Shown piece after piece: positions 17,629 through 27,669 of a stretch of DNA of 64,000 bases (the first letter of the stretch is position 1; every line of letters begins with the position of its first letter). The notes under the pieces were generated by a model, which saw nothing but the letters and a program-made list of their open reading frames with translations, did no database searches and had not been told where the DNA came from. The stretch spans positions 124,001 through 188,000 of the forward strand of contig NZ_JAHXRL010000001.1 of assembly GCF_019392245.1 (NCBI RefSeq), in the 5' to 3' direction. The position numbers were made by a program, and so were the translations under genes. This DNA comes from Sulfitobacter sp. CW3. Its GTDB lineage: Bacteria > Pseudomonadota > Alphaproteobacteria > Rhodobacterales > Rhodobacteraceae.

Positions 17629-18540
17629 TTAAAAAATGGACCAGCCCATGTCGCGGGCGAGGATGGCCATGGCTTCGGTGCCTTTTTTTGAATTGCCATA
17701 ACGGTTGAGACCCGGCGACCAGACCGCGACGCTGGCGACGCCGGGCACAATTGCGAGGATGCCGCCGCCAACACCTGATTTGGCGGGCAAGCCCACGCGA
17801 TAGGCAAAATCGCCTGAGCCGTCATAATGTCCGCAGGTCAGCATCAGCGCATTCAGCCGCCGGATCCGTTGGGGCAGGATCATCCGGGGGAGTTTCGTGG
17901 TTTCGATGAGGAACCGCCCGGACATGGCGAGCTGGCGTGCGGACATCTCGATCGCGCAGTGGTGGAAATAGGTGCCGAGGGTTTTGTTCGGCGTGTTGTT
18001 CAGATTGCCGCAGGAGGCCAGAAAATGCGCCAATGCGAAATTGCGGTGGCCGTGGGATTTTTCGGAGGCGGCGACCTTTTCGTTGATGTGGATATCGTCG
18101 TCGCCTGCTGCTGCACGGATGAATTGGAGGATTTCGGCCAGCGCCTCGCGGGGGAGGCGGCCGGTGAGAATTTCATCGGTGGTGACGATCGCGCCTGCGT
18201 TGATAAACGGATTGCGGGGGCGCCCGTTTTCCTGTTCGAGCTGCACAATCGAGTTGAATGCCTTGCCCGATGGTTCGCGCCCTACGCGACGCCACAGCTG
18301 ATCGCCTGAACGTCCCAAGGCGATGGCCAGGGTATAGACCTTGGTAATCGATTGTACCGAGAACGGCGTGTCCGCATCGCCTGCGGTAAATACGTCGCCA
18401 TCTGCCGTGGTCACCGCGATAGCGAATTGCGCGGGGTCGATATGGGCGAGTTCAGGGATATAGCTGGCCACAGCGCCCCAGTCATCGTCGCGGCGCATGT
18501 CGTCGTTGAGCTGGGACAGAATATCTGGCAGAGGGGACAT
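17629..18540 (-). CDS. glsA: glutaminase
   Basis: 303-residue serine-dependent glutaminase (L-glutamine to L-glutamate and ammonia), beta-lactamase-like fold. Signatures: FSVQSITKVYTLA, with the catalytic Ser-x-x-Lys, EPSGKAFNSIVQLE, PRNPFINAGAI, NLNNTPNKTLGTYF and the closing KSGVGGGILAIVPG. AGGAG is upstream of the ATG at 18540. It runs opposite to the dcw genes, between mraY and murD, leaving only 49 bases to the divergent murD start. No functional link to cell-wall synthesis is evident, apart from nitrogen supply. Confidence 0.95.
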   Translation of the reverse strand: MSPLPDILSQLNDDMRRDDDWGAVASYIPELAHIDPAQFAIAVTTADGDVFTAGDADTPFSVQSITKVYTLAIALGRSGDQLWRRVGREPSGKAFNSIVQLEQENGRPRNPFINAGAIVTTDEILTGRLPREALAEILQFIRAAAGDDDIHINEKVAASEKSHGHRNFALAHFLASCGNLNNTPNKTLGTYFHHCAIEMSARQLAMSGRFLIETTKLPRMILPQRIRRLNALMLTCGHYDGSGDFAYRVGLPAKSGVGGGILAIVPGVASVAVWSPGLNRYGNSKKGTEAMAILARDMGWSIF

Positions 18541-18589
18541 ATCAGGCTCCTAAGGCGGATTCAGGGGCATCGCTAGCAGGAGATCGGGC

Positions 18590-19984
18590 ATGATACCAGT
18601 TCAGGGTTTGGCAGGCGCACGGGTCGCTATTTTGGGCTTGGGACGTTCGGGGCTTTCGGCGGCGCGGGCTTTGGTCGCGGGCGGGGCAGTGCCTGTGTGT
18701 TGGGATGACAATCCGGCGGCGCGCGAAAAGGCGCAGGCCGAGGGGTTCGAGTGTCTGGATCTGCTAAAGGCGGGGGCCTTTGCTGATGTAGCGCGTTTGA
18801 TCGTGAGCCCGGGTATTCCGCATCTCTATCCTGCGCCCAACCCCGTGATTGTCGCCGCCCAAGACGCGGGCGTAGCGGTGGATAATGACATCGGTCTGTT
18901 CTTTCAAAGCTTTGCCACACAGGGCTGGGACAATTTCGATCAGATGCCCAAGGTGATTGCGGTGACTGGGTCAAACGGGAAATCCACCACCTCGGCGCTG
19001 ATCCATCACATTTTGCAGCATGCGGGCAGGCCCACGCAACTGGCCGGTAATATCGGGCGCGGGGTTCTGGACATCGATCCTGCGATTGACGGCGAGGTGG
19101 TGGTGTTGGAACTGTCGAGCTATCAAACCGATCTGGCGCGTAATCTGACGCCGGATGTGGCGGTCTTTACCAATTTGAGCCCCGATCACCTGGACCGTCA
19201 CGCCGGCATGGGCGGGTATTTCGCAGCCAAGCGCCGGTTGTTCGCCGAGGGTGGGCCGGACCGTGCGATCATCGGCGTGGACGAGGCCGAGGGGCGTTTT
19301 CTGGCCGGGCAGCTAAGCGAAGGAGCCGCGGATGACCGGGTCATTCGCGTGTCGGTGGATCGTACGTTGGCTGGCCTTGGCTGGAATGTTTTTGCGCGCA
19401 AAGGGTTCCTGGCTGAAATGCGTAATGGCAAACAGGTGGCATCGATCGATCTGCGCCAGGTTGAAGGGCTGCCGGGGGCGCATAACCATCAAAACGCCTG
19501 CGCCGCCTATGCCGCGTGTCGGACATTGGGCTTTGCGCCCAAAGTGATCGAGGCGGCATTTCACAGCTTTGGCGGGTTGCCGCATCGCAGCCAGACAGTG
19601 GGGGAGGCCCGCGGTATCCGGTTCGTGAATGACAGTAAGGCCACCAATGTGGATAGTGCAGTCAAAGCGGTGGCGGCATTCCAGAACATCCGCTGGATTT
19701 GTGGCGGGCTTGAGAAAGAGGGGGGCTTGGGCGATCTGACCAACCCCCTGCCGACTGTGCGAAAGGCCTATGTGATCGGGCGCGAGGCTGCGCAGTTTGC
19801 CATGAAGCTGGGGGTAGAGGCCGAGGTGTGTGGCACGATGGATGTGGCCGTGGCGCGCGCTGTGACCGAGGCCGAGGCGGGCGATGTTGTTCTGCTGGCC
19901 CCTGCGGCGGCGAGTTTTGATCAATATGATAGTTTCGAGCGGCGCGGGGATGATTTTGTTGCTCAGGTGCAGAAGTTTTTGTGA
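18590..19984 (+). CDS. murD: UDP-MurNAc-L-Ala:D-Glu ligase MurD
   Basis: 464-residue cytosolic Mur ligase adding D-glutamate to UDP-MurNAc-L-Ala. The N-terminal Rossmann-like [19 protein letters not shown], the ATP loop [15 protein letters not shown], the [10 protein letters not shown] segment and the [12 protein letters not shown] motif of the C-terminal domain are all present. AGGAG precedes the ATG. Because glsA runs the other way upstream, murD likely has its own promoter in or near the 49-base gap, or depends on antisense read-through. Confidence 0.97.
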   Translation: MIPVQGLAGARVAILGLGRSGLSAARALVAGGAVPVCWDDNPAAREKAQAEGFECLDLLKAGAFADVARLIVSPGIPHLYPAPNPVIVAAQDAGVAVDNDIGLFFQSFATQGWDNFDQMPKVIAVTGSNGKSTTSALIHHILQHAGRPTQLAGNIGRGVLDIDPAIDGEVVVLELSSYQTDLARNLTPDVAVFTNLSPDHLDRHAGMGGYFAAKRRLFAEGGPDRAIIGVDEAEGRFLAGQLSEGAADDRVIRVSVDRTLAGLGWNVFARKGFLAEMRNGKQVASIDLRQVEGLPGAHNHQNACAAYAACRTLGFAPKVIEAAFHSFGGLPHRSQTVGEARGIRFVNDSKATNVDSAVKAVAAFQNIRWICGGLEKEGGLGDLTNPLPTVRKAYVIGREAAQFAMKLGVEAEVCGTMDVAVARAVTEAEAGDVVLLAPAAASFDQYDSFERRGDDFVAQVQKFL

Positions 19985-20048
19985 GGGCGTGGGGGCGCTG
20001 CCCCCGCAGCCTTTGGCTGCTCCCCGGGGATTTTAGTCCATTTGGAAA

Positions 20049-21230
20049 TTAAGGGTGCCCTGCGATGTGGCGGGCGGCGGCCATGCCTGATGACCATGCC
20101 CATTGGAAGTTATACCCGCCAAGCCATCCGGTGACGTCCACGGCTTCGCCAATGAAATAGAGACCGGGCGTGGTTTTGGTTTCCATGGTTTTGGAGGACA
20201 GCGCATCTGTGTCGATCCCGCCAAGGGTGACTTCGGCGGTGCGGTAACCTTCGGTGCCTGATGGTGTCATCTGCCAATTTGACAGGTTGTCGCAGAGATT
20301 TTGCAGGCGGACATCGGACCAATCGGCAAGGTTACCTGTCAGATCGAATTGCGTGGCGAGGTGATCGACCAGCCGCGAGGGCAGGTGTTTGGCGAGTTCC
20401 GTTGTGAAGTTTCGACGGCCATAGGTTTGGCGCTGGTCGCGCAGTTTGGCGAACAGATCGTTTTTCGGCAGCAGGTTGAGCGTGATGGTCTCTCCGTCGT
20501 GCCAATAGCTTGAGGCCTGAAGGATGGCGGGGCCAGAGAGACCGCGGTGCGTGAACAACAATGCCTCGTCAAATGATGTGTTTCCGGCGGTCACACGGGC
20601 CGGCGTGGCGGTGCCCGAGATCGGGGCAAACCGCGCATCGGTGAAGGTGAACGGCACAAGCCCTGCGCGGGTGGGCGTCACGGGAATGCCGAAGCTTTCC
20701 GCGATCTCGTAGGCGCGGCCTGTTGCCCCCATCTTGGGGATGGATTTGCCGCCGGATGCGATGACCAGATGGGTGGCGGTTATTTTGGTGCTGGCATCCG
20801 GCGTTGTCAGGGTCATCGTGAAACTGCCGTCGGTTTTGGTGATGTCACCAAGGCTGCTTTGCAAGCGCAGATCGACATGGGCCTTATCCATCAAGCCGCG
20901 CAGCATGGCGACGATTTCCTTGGCCGAGGTGTCGCAGAACAATTGCCCGAGGGTCTTTTCGTGCCACGCGATGCCGTGGGCATCGACGAGTTCGATGAAA
21001 TCCCATTGGGTGTATTTCGCCAGCGCAGATTTGGGGAAATGCGGGTTGGCGCAGATAAAGGCGTCGGCGGTGCAGTGCATGTTGGTGAAATTGCAGCGAC
21101 CGCCGCCGGAAATGCGGATCTTTTCGCCGGGGGCCTTGGCGTGATCGACAAGCAGCACCCGCCCGCCCGCATGGGCCGCGCACATCATGCCGGCCGCCCC
21201 GGCACCAAGGATCACGGTATCATACTGCAT
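20049..21230 (-). CDS. HI0933/BaiN-type NAD(P)/FAD-dependent oxidoreductase
   Basis: 393-residue flavoprotein of the HI0933 family. The N-terminal dinucleotide-binding motif YDTVILGAGAAGMMCAA is followed by ISGGGRCNFTN, the family signature; LYFIGEAVDVTGWLGGYNFQ near the end closes the FAD site. The cellular reaction is unknown; related BaiN acts in bile-acid dehydroxylation, but most members have no known substrate. The start at 21230 is chosen because MQYDTVILGAG begins the fold; the frame is open 33 codons further without motif. It runs against the dcw genes, between murD and ftsW. Confidence 0.88.
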   Translation of the reverse strand: MQYDTVILGAGAAGMMCAAHAGGRVLLVDHAKAPGEKIRISGGGRCNFTNMHCTADAFICANPHFPKSALAKYTQWDFIELVDAHGIAWHEKTLGQLFCDTSAKEIVAMLRGLMDKAHVDLRLQSSLGDITKTDGSFTMTLTTPDASTKITATHLVIASGGKSIPKMGATGRAYEIAESFGIPVTPTRAGLVPFTFTDARFAPISGTATPARVTAGNTSFDEALLFTHRGLSGPAILQASSYWHDGETITLNLLPKNDLFAKLRDQRQTYGRRNFTTELAKHLPSRLVDHLATQFDLTGNLADWSDVRLQNLCDNLSNWQMTPSGTEGYRTAEVTLGGIDTDALSSKTMETKTTPGLYFIGEAVDVTGWLGGYNFQWAWSSGMAAARHIAGHP

Positions 21231-21393
21231 GCCCCGCGCTTTGCCTGAGGCGGGCAGGGCGGTCAAGGCCCCGATCCCATTGGCAGGTTTGCGCGGGCGA
21301 TGTGAAAACGGGCTAGCGCCGTTGGCCAATTCGCGCTATAGTTAAAGGTAGACCCCGAAAAGGGGCGTGATGAGGCAGTGTAAGGCAGTTACC

Positions 21394-22563
21394 ATGACAG
21401 AAATGGTCTATGGCGCGGTTCCCGTACGGGATGGCGAACCCATTCTTCCAAAATGGTGGCGGACAATTGATAAATGGGGCATGTTTTGCATCCTCATGTT
21501 GTTTGCCGTCGGGATGCTGTTGGGGCTGGCTGCGTCGCCGCCACTGGCTGCCAAAAACGGGTTTGATTCCTTTCATTATGTCCAGCGTCAGGCCGTGTTC
21601 GGGTTCCTTGCGATTGGGGCGATGCTGCTGACGTCGATGATGACGCCGACCATGGTGCGCAGGCTTGCTGTTATCGGGTTTCTGGTATCATTCGTGGCCT
21701 TGGCATTGTTGCCGTTTTTCGGAACAGACTTTGGCAAAGGCGCGATGCGATGGTATTCGCTGGGCTTTGCGTCGTTTCAACCGTCCGAGTTTTTGAAGCC
21801 GGGTTTTGTGGTTGTATCCGCGTGGATGATGGCTGCGTCTGTTGAGATTAACGGCCCGCCGGGCAAGACATGGTCCTTTGCGCTATGTGTTTCCATTGTG
21901 TTGATGTTGGCCTTGCAGCCCGATTTCGGGCAGGCCTGTCTGGTGTTGTTCGGGTGGGGCGTGATGTATTTTATCGCCGGTGCGCCGCTGGTATTGCTGG
22001 TCGGGATGGCCGGCATGGTGGTGGTTGCCGGCACCGTGGCCTATTCGAATTCCGAACATTTCGCCCGCCGGATTGACGGGTTTTTGTCGCCTGATGTCGA
22101 TCCGCGCACCCAGCTTGGCTATGCCACGGATGCGATCCGCGAGGGCGGGTTGTTCGGCGTTGGTGTGGGCGAAGGACAAGTGAAATGGTCGCTGCCTGAT
22201 GCGCATACGGATTTTATCATCGCGGTTGCCGCCGAAGAATACGGGCTGATTTTGGTGATGGCCGTGATCATTCTATATGCGGTTGTGGTGGTCAGATCGT
22301 TGCTGCGTTTGGTGCGCGAACGTGATCCGTTCATTCGTCTGGCGGGCACCGGTCTGGCGTGCATGTTTGGTGTGCAGGCGATGATCAACATGGGCGTTGC
22401 CGTGCGGTTGCTGCCCGCCAAGGGGATGACTTTGCCGTTCGTTAGCTATGGCGGGTCGTCGGTTATTGCGTCGGGCATTGCCGTTGGCATGTTGCTGGCC
22501 TTTACGCGGACGCGGCCACAGGGCCAGATCTCCGACCTGTTGGGCCGGGGGCGTGGCCGATGA
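21394..22563 (+). CDS. ftsW: FtsW, septal peptidoglycan glycosyltransferase
   Basis: 389-residue SEDS-family membrane protein that polymerises lipid II at the septum together with FtsI. About ten membrane segments are seen. Conserved parts: [29 protein letters not shown] (the Asp is catalytic in SEDS proteins), and the end motif [14 protein letters not shown]. Start at 21394 fits AAGGCAG upstream; a GTG-ATG pair at 21367-21370 in frame is an alternative. It overlaps murG by 4 bp. Confidence 0.96.
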   Translation: MTEMVYGAVPVRDGEPILPKWWRTIDKWGMFCILMLFAVGMLLGLAASPPLAAKNGFDSFHYVQRQAVFGFLAIGAMLLTSMMTPTMVRRLAVIGFLVSFVALALLPFFGTDFGKGAMRWYSLGFASFQPSEFLKPGFVVVSAWMMAASVEINGPPGKTWSFALCVSIVLMLALQPDFGQACLVLFGWGVMYFIAGAPLVLLVGMAGMVVVAGTVAYSNSEHFARRIDGFLSPDVDPRTQLGYATDAIREGGLFGVGVGEGQVKWSLPDAHTDFIIAVAAEEYGLILVMAVIILYAVVVVRSLLRLVRERDPFIRLAGTGLACMFGVQAMINMGVAVRLLPAKGMTLPFVSYGGSSVIASGIAVGMLLAFTRTRPQGQISDLLGRGRGR

Positions 22564-23666
22564 ATAGACGTATTCCGCTTTTGACAATCGCTGCGGGCGG
22601 CACCGGGGGGCACATGTTCCCCGCGCAGGCGCTGGCCGAGGTGATGCTGGCGCGCGGCTGGCGGGTCAAGCTGTCAACAGATGCACGCGGCGCGCGTTAT
22701 ACTGGCGGTTTCCCCGATCAGGTCGAAATTCAGCAGATCAGCAGTGCGACCTTTGCCCGTGGTGGTTTGGCGGCCAAGGCGGTGGCCCCGTTTCGTATTT
22801 TTGGCGGCGTCATGGGGGCTGTTTTTAGCATGCTGCGCGATAGACCGGATGTGGTTGTGGGCTTTGGTGGGTATCCGTCGATCCCGTCTTTGACTGCCGC
22901 TTGGATTTTGCGCAAACCCCGGATGATCCACGAACAGAACGGCGTGTTGGGGCGGGTGAATACGTTCTTTGCCAAACGTGTAGATGCGGTTGCCTGTGGC
23001 ACCTGGCCCACGACCCTGCCCGAGGGCGTCGAGGCGTATCATGTGGGTAACCCTGTGCGCGCATCCGTGTTGGAACGTGCCGGTGCCGGATATATCGAGC
23101 CGGGCGATTACCCGATGGAAGTGTTGGTGATGGGCGGCAGCCAAGGCGCGCGCATCCTAAGCGAGGTCGTGCCACCCGCCCTTGCAAACCTGCCGATGGA
23201 GATGCTGCGCAATATCCGCGTCAGCCATCAGGCGCGCGACGAAGATGCGCAGCGGGTGTCTGAATTCTACGCCGAAAATGGGATCAACGCGGACGTACAG
23301 CCGTTCTTCCACGACGTGCCGCGCCGCATGTCAGAGGCGCAGTTGGTTATCAGCCGGGCAGGCGCGTCCAGCGTTGCGGATTTGTCGATCATTGGCCGCC
23401 CTTCGGTTCTGATCCCCTATGCAGCGGCGACGGGTGATCATCAAACCGCAAATGCGCGCGGGTTGGTTGCTGCTGGTGCGGCAATCCTGGTACCCGAAGA
23501 CATGGCCGATCCGGAACGCCTGACCAAACAGATTGAGATGGTGCTGTCGAACCCGTCCGGCGCACAGCAAATGGCCAAGGCGGCCCTGTCGGCGGGCAAG
23601 CCTGACGCGGCAGAACAGCTCGCACAATTGGTAGAACACTTGGGAAATAAAGGACCCGCAACATGA
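22560..23666 (+). CDS. murG: MurG, lipid II synthase (GlcNAc transferase)
   Basis: 368-residue membrane-associated glycosyltransferase adding GlcNAc to lipid I to give lipid II. Family motifs: [49 protein letters not shown] and [18 protein letters not shown]. It overlaps ftsW and murC by 4 bp each, so the three are translationally coupled. Confidence 0.97.
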   Translation: MNRRIPLLTIAAGGTGGHMFPAQALAEVMLARGWRVKLSTDARGARYTGGFPDQVEIQQISSATFARGGLAAKAVAPFRIFGGVMGAVFSMLRDRPDVVVGFGGYPSIPSLTAAWILRKPRMIHEQNGVLGRVNTFFAKRVDAVACGTWPTTLPEGVEAYHVGNPVRASVLERAGAGYIEPGDYPMEVLVMGGSQGARILSEVVPPALANLPMEMLRNIRVSHQARDEDAQRVSEFYAENGINADVQPFFHDVPRRMSEAQLVISRAGASSVADLSIIGRPSVLIPYAAATGDHQTANARGLVAAGAAILVPEDMADPERLTKQIEMVLSNPSGAQQMAKAALSAGKPDAAEQLAQLVEHLGNKGPAT

Positions 23667-25078
23667 ACGCAGCCACCAAGCTTCCTACCGATGTGGGCCC
23701 GATTCATTTTGTTGGCATTGGTGGCATCGGCATGTCCGGTATTGCCGAAGTGTTGTTGAACCACGGCTACCGTGTGCAGGGGTCTGACCTGAAAACGACC
23801 AAGATCACCGACCGTCTGGTCGAACTTGGCGCGACCGTGTTCGAAGGGCAAAAAGCCGAAAACATTCAAGGGGCCGAGGTCATCGTGATCTCGTCCGCGA
23901 TCAAACCGGGCAACCCCGAACTGGACGCCGCGCGCGTTGCCGGGATGCCGATTGTGCGCCGTGCTGAAATGCTGGCCGAGTTGATGCGCTTGAAATCCAA
24001 CATCGCGATTGCAGGCACCCACGGCAAGACGACGACCACCACCATGGTTGCCGAGCTGCTGGTCCATGGCGGCATTGACCCCACGGTTGTGAACGGCGGG
24101 ATCATTCACGCCTACGGGTCAAACGCGCGGATGGGGCAGGGCGAATGGATGGTGGTCGAGGCCGACGAATCCGACGGTACGTTCAACCGCCTGCCTGCGA
24201 CCATTGCGATTGTGACCAATATCGACCCCGAACATATGGAACATTGGGGTGACTTTGACACCTTGCGTCAGGGTTTCTTGGATTTCGTGTCGAACATTCC
24301 GTTCTACGGTCTGGCGATCTGTTGCATCGACCACCCCGAGGTGCAGGCGCTGGTGGGCAAGATCACCGATCGCCGCGTGATGACCTATGGTTTCAACGCC
24401 CAAGCCGACGTGCGTGCGGTAAACCTGCGCTACAAAGCGGGCGTTGCGCATTTCGACATCCAGTTTCAGGCCGAAGACATCGTGATCAAGGATTGCACCC
24501 TGCCAATGCCGGGTGATCACAACGTATCGAATGCCTTGGCTGCCGTTGCCGTGTCGCGTCACCTTGGCATGAAGGTCGATGAAATTCGCGCAGCACTTGC
24601 CGGTTTCGGGGGCGTGAACCGTCGCTTTACCAAAGTGGGCGAAGTGGACGGCGTCACGATTATTGACGATTATGGCCACCATCCGGTTGAAATCACCGCC
24701 GTACTAAAGGCCGCGCGCCAGGCAACCGAAGGCCGCGTGATTGCCGTGCACCAGCCGCACCGCTACAGCCGCCTGCATCACCATTTCGAAGAATTCTGCG
24801 CCTGCTTTAACGATGCCGATGTGGTGGGCATTGCCGAAGTTTACGCCGCCGGCGAAGACCCGATTGAGGGGGCCAGCCGCGATGATCTGGTGGCGGGGCT
24901 TATCCGCCACGGTCACCGCCACGCCCGCGCTGTTCAAGACGAAGACGACCTTGCCCGCCTTGTGCTCGAACAAGCAGGGCCGGGGGATATGGTTGTCTGC
25001 CTTGGGGCCGGTACGATCAGCGCTTGGGCCAATGGGTTGCCCGCTGCATTGGAAGCGATAAAAAAGGGTACTGCCTGA
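23663..25078 (+). CDS. murC: UDP-N-acetylmuramate-L-alanine ligase MurC
   Basis: 471-residue ligase that adds L-Ala to UDP-MurNAc, the first peptide step. Signatures: [20 protein letters not shown] loop [22 protein letters not shown] and [21 protein letters not shown] follows in the C-terminal domain. Length is normal. It is the third of three overlapping genes after ftsW and murG. Confidence 0.97.
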   Translation: MNAATKLPTDVGPIHFVGIGGIGMSGIAEVLLNHGYRVQGSDLKTTKITDRLVELGATVFEGQKAENIQGAEVIVISSAIKPGNPELDAARVAGMPIVRRAEMLAELMRLKSNIAIAGTHGKTTTTTMVAELLVHGGIDPTVVNGGIIHAYGSNARMGQGEWMVVEADESDGTFNRLPATIAIVTNIDPEHMEHWGDFDTLRQGFLDFVSNIPFYGLAICCIDHPEVQALVGKITDRRVMTYGFNAQADVRAVNLRYKAGVAHFDIQFQAEDIVIKDCTLPMPGDHNVSNALAAVAVSRHLGMKVDEIRAALAGFGGVNRRFTKVGEVDGVTIIDDYGHHPVEITAVLKAARQATEGRVIAVHQPHRYSRLHHHFEEFCACFNDADVVGIAEVYAAGEDPIEGASRDDLVAGLIRHGHRHARAVQDEDDLARLVLEQAGPGDMVVCLGAGTISAWANGLPAALEAIKKGTA

Positions 25079-25110
25079 ATGGCGGGCCTGGCCAAACGCG
25101 GGGGCGTAGA

Positions 25111-25362
25111 ATGACGCTTGCGTGGCTTTGCCTGATCTGGGTATTCTTGTCAGCAACCGTCGCCACCTTGCCCTTGCGTATGCAGTTTATTCCGGGGGCG
25201 ATCCTGTTGGTTGCGGGGCCGGTTTTGATTATTGTAATTGGTTTTGAAGTTGGGTTTGTTTTTAGTGTGATCGCTCTTGCTGCCTATGTGTCCATGTTCC
25301 GCAATCCTTTGCTGTTTCTACTGGCAAAGCTGCGCGGGCAAAAACCCGAGGTGCCAAGGTGA
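25111..25362 (+). CDS. small membrane protein, DUF2484-like (first of a pair)
   Basis: 83-residue hydrophobic protein with about three membrane segments (LAWLCLIWVFLSATVATL; FIPGAILLVAGPVLIIVIGF; VFSVIALAAYVSMF) and a basic C-terminus. Start at 25111 has GGGGGCG upstream. The next gene overlaps it by 4 bp and resembles it in length, topology and the closing S-F/L-R-x-P pattern, which suggests an old tandem duplication. Small proteins at this position between murC and murB are common in Rhodobacterales; their function is unknown, perhaps linked to the cell-wall machinery. Confidence 0.75.
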   Translation: MTLAWLCLIWVFLSATVATLPLRMQFIPGAILLVAGPVLIIVIGFEVGFVFSVIALAAYVSMFRNPLLFLLAKLRGQKPEVPR

Positions 25363-25619
25363 CCCTTTCCCTGACGCTTGCCTGTCTATGGGCTGTTATT
25401 GCCAATATCATCGCACTGACCCCCAGTTCCGATAATCACTGGCGCAACGCCTATGGCTTGATCGCGGTCGGCATTCCGATTGTCGGCTATGTGACGATGC
25501 AGCACGGGCCATGGATTGGCATGCTGGTTCTGGCGGCGGGGTGTTCGGTCTTGCGCTGGCCGGTGATCTTTCTGATGCGCTGGCTGCGGCGCACGGCGTT
25601 TCAAGGCCCAGCTGAATAA
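25359..25619 (+). CDS. small membrane protein, DUF2484 family (second of a pair)
   Basis: 86-residue protein with three membrane segments and a C-terminal RWLRRT. It begins with GTG at 25359, overlapping the stop of the previous gene (GTGA). Segment SDNHWRNAYGLIAVGIPIVG is the DUF2484 core as I recall it. Function is unknown. Strict placement with the mur genes argues for a role in, or coupling to, envelope growth, but this is inference. Confidence 0.75.
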   Translation: MTLSLTLACLWAVIANIIALTPSSDNHWRNAYGLIAVGIPIVGYVTMQHGPWIGMLVLAAGCSVLRWPVIFLMRWLRRTAFQGPAE

Positions 25620-25737
25620 CGCCCAATCGGGCCTTTTGGCCCGCGTATGGGCTGTGTGATACGCCAGTGGCGCGTGGTTGCCGCCCAAGAAACCCGCCGG
25701 TTTGACGACAGCCGCAAACAGCGATACCCCGCACAAC

Positions 25738-26661
25738 ATGACAGATATTTCATTTCCCGACATGCGCGGCAAGCTGACGCCGCAACGCCCGCTAAGCGAT
25801 CTGACATGGCTGCGCGTTGGCGGCGTGGCTGATTATCTGTATCAACCTGCCGATGCTGATGATCTGGCGGCTTTCTTGCGTGCATTGCCCGAAAATGTGG
25901 CAGTGTTTCCGATGGGGGTCGGGTCCAATCTGATCGTGCGCGATGGCGGGTTGCGTGCCGTGGTGATCCGGCTGGGCCGCGGCTTTAACCAGATCGAGAT
26001 CGATGGCGACCATGTGATTGCAGGCGCGGCGGCGCTGGATGCCCATGTGGCCCGTAAAGCGGCGGATGCAGGTCTGGATCTGACGTTCCTGCGCACGATC
26101 CCGGGCAGCATTGGTGGTGCGGTACGGATGAACGCAGGCTGTTATGGCAGTTATACGGCCGATCACTTTGTCAGCGCGCAGGCGATTACGCGCAGCGGCG
26201 ATCTGGTCACGTTGACGGCGCAAGACCTTGATTTTAAATACCGCCAGACCACGCTGGACGACGGGTGTGTCGTGATCTCGGCCATATTTGCCCCGCCAAA
26301 GGGCGATCCCGAAACGCTGCATACCCGCATGGAAGACCAACTGCGCAAGCGCGATGAAACCCAGCCCACCAAAGACCGCAGCGCCGGTTCGACCTTTCGC
26401 AACCCGGCCGGATTTTCCAGCACGGGGCAGGCCGATGATCGCCATGATCTGAAGGCATGGAAGGTGATTGACGACGCCGGAATGCGCGGTGCCACCTTGG
26501 GCGGCGCGCAAATGAGCCCCAAACACCCGAACTTCTTGATCAACACCGGTGGCGCCACTGCCGCAGAGTTGGAAGGATTGGGCGAAGAAGTGCGAAAAAA
26601 GGTTTACGATTCCAGCGGTATCACGCTAGAGTGGGAAATTATGCGTATCGGCGAAAAATAA
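25738..26661 (+). CDS. murB: UDP-N-acetylenolpyruvoylglucosamine reductase MurB
   Basis: 307-residue FAD enzyme that reduces UDP-GlcNAc-enolpyruvate to UDP-MurNAc with NADPH. Seen: [17 protein letters not shown], the FAD site [36 protein letters not shown], and [12 protein letters not shown] with the catalytic Ser, then [14 protein letters not shown] near the end. It is a type II MurB-like sequence by length. The start at 25738 has a weak ribosome site; a TTG 20 codons upstream is less likely. Confidence 0.95.
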   Translation: MTDISFPDMRGKLTPQRPLSDLTWLRVGGVADYLYQPADADDLAAFLRALPENVAVFPMGVGSNLIVRDGGLRAVVIRLGRGFNQIEIDGDHVIAGAAALDAHVARKAADAGLDLTFLRTIPGSIGGAVRMNAGCYGSYTADHFVSAQAITRSGDLVTLTAQDLDFKYRQTTLDDGCVVISAIFAPPKGDPETLHTRMEDQLRKRDETQPTKDRSAGSTFRNPAGFSSTGQADDRHDLKAWKVIDDAGMRGATLGGAQMSPKHPNFLINTGGATAAELEGLGEEVRKKVYDSSGITLEWEIMRIGEK

Positions 26662-26748
26662 TCGCGCGAACGTTCAGGCACGGTGCCGCGTCGCGGCAAA
26701 CTACACAATAAATAGGGTCAGCAAGACCCAGTTAAAAAGGCACATTGA

Positions 26749-27669
26749 GTGGGCATGTCGAGCAGGACAGACCCGAAAGTAGTGGTATTGATGGGCGGCC
26801 CTTCCGCTGAGCGGGATGTGTCTCTCTCAACGGGGCGTGCATGCGCTGCTGCTTTGCGGGACAAGAATTTCAACGTGATCGAGGTGGATGCTGGCCCCGA
26901 TCTGTGCGCTGATCTGCGCGCGGCGTCCCCTGACGTTGTGTTGAACTGTCTGCATGGTCGTTGGGGCGAAGACGGCTGCGTTCAGGGTATTCTTGAATGG
27001 ATGGGTATTCCTTATAGTCATTCGGGTGTGCTGGCCTCGGCGCTGGCCATGGACAAACAACGCAGCAAAGAAGTGTTCCGGTCTGCCGGGTTGCCGATTG
27101 TCGAAAGCATTATCGCGCCTGCCGCGGATGTGCGCGCCCGCCACGTGATGGAACCGCCCTATGTCGTTAAGCCCAACAACGAAGGGTCGTCTGTCGGCGT
27201 CTATCTGGTTGATATCGAAAACAACGGCCCGCCGCAGCTGAGCGCGGATATGCCAACCGAGGTGATGGTCGAACGCTTTGCCGCCGGTCGCGAATTGACG
27301 ACGACCGTGATGGGGCAGCGCGCCTTGACGGTGACTGATATCCTGACCACCGGCTGGTATGATTACGACGCGAAATACAAAGAGGGCGGATCGACCCATG
27401 TGGTGCCCGCCGACATCCCCCAAGAGATTTTTGAACTGTGCATGGATTATGCCCTGCGCGCCCATAACGCGCTTGGATGCCGTGGTGTCAGCCGCACGGA
27501 TTTCCGCTGGGATGAAAGCCGCGGTGCCGATGGCCTGATCTTGCTTGAGACAAACACCCAGCCCGGTATGACGCCCACATCGCTGTCGCCTGAACAGGCG
27601 CAGGCGGTTGGCATTTCCTTTGGCGAACTTTGCGCCTGGATGGTGGAGGACGCATCATGCAATCGCTGA
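26749..27669 (+). CDS. ddl: D-alanine-D-alanine ligase
   Basis: 306-residue ATP-grasp ligase forming D-Ala-D-Ala, the substrate of MurF. Motifs: LMGGPSAERDVSLSTG, LHGRWGEDGCVQGILE, YVVKPNNEGSSVGV and LLETNTQPGMTPTSL. GTG at 26749 follows AAAGG by eight bases; an ATG two codons on is the alternative. Its end overlaps ftsQ by 13 bp. Confidence 0.95.
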   Translation: MGMSSRTDPKVVVLMGGPSAERDVSLSTGRACAAALRDKNFNVIEVDAGPDLCADLRAASPDVVLNCLHGRWGEDGCVQGILEWMGIPYSHSGVLASALAMDKQRSKEVFRSAGLPIVESIIAPAADVRARHVMEPPYVVKPNNEGSSVGVYLVDIENNGPPQLSADMPTEVMVERFAAGRELTTTVMGQRALTVTDILTTGWYDYDAKYKEGGSTHVVPADIPQEIFELCMDYALRAHNALGCRGVSRTDFRWDESRGADGLILLETNTQPGMTPTSLSPEQAQAVGISFGELCAWMVEDASCNR

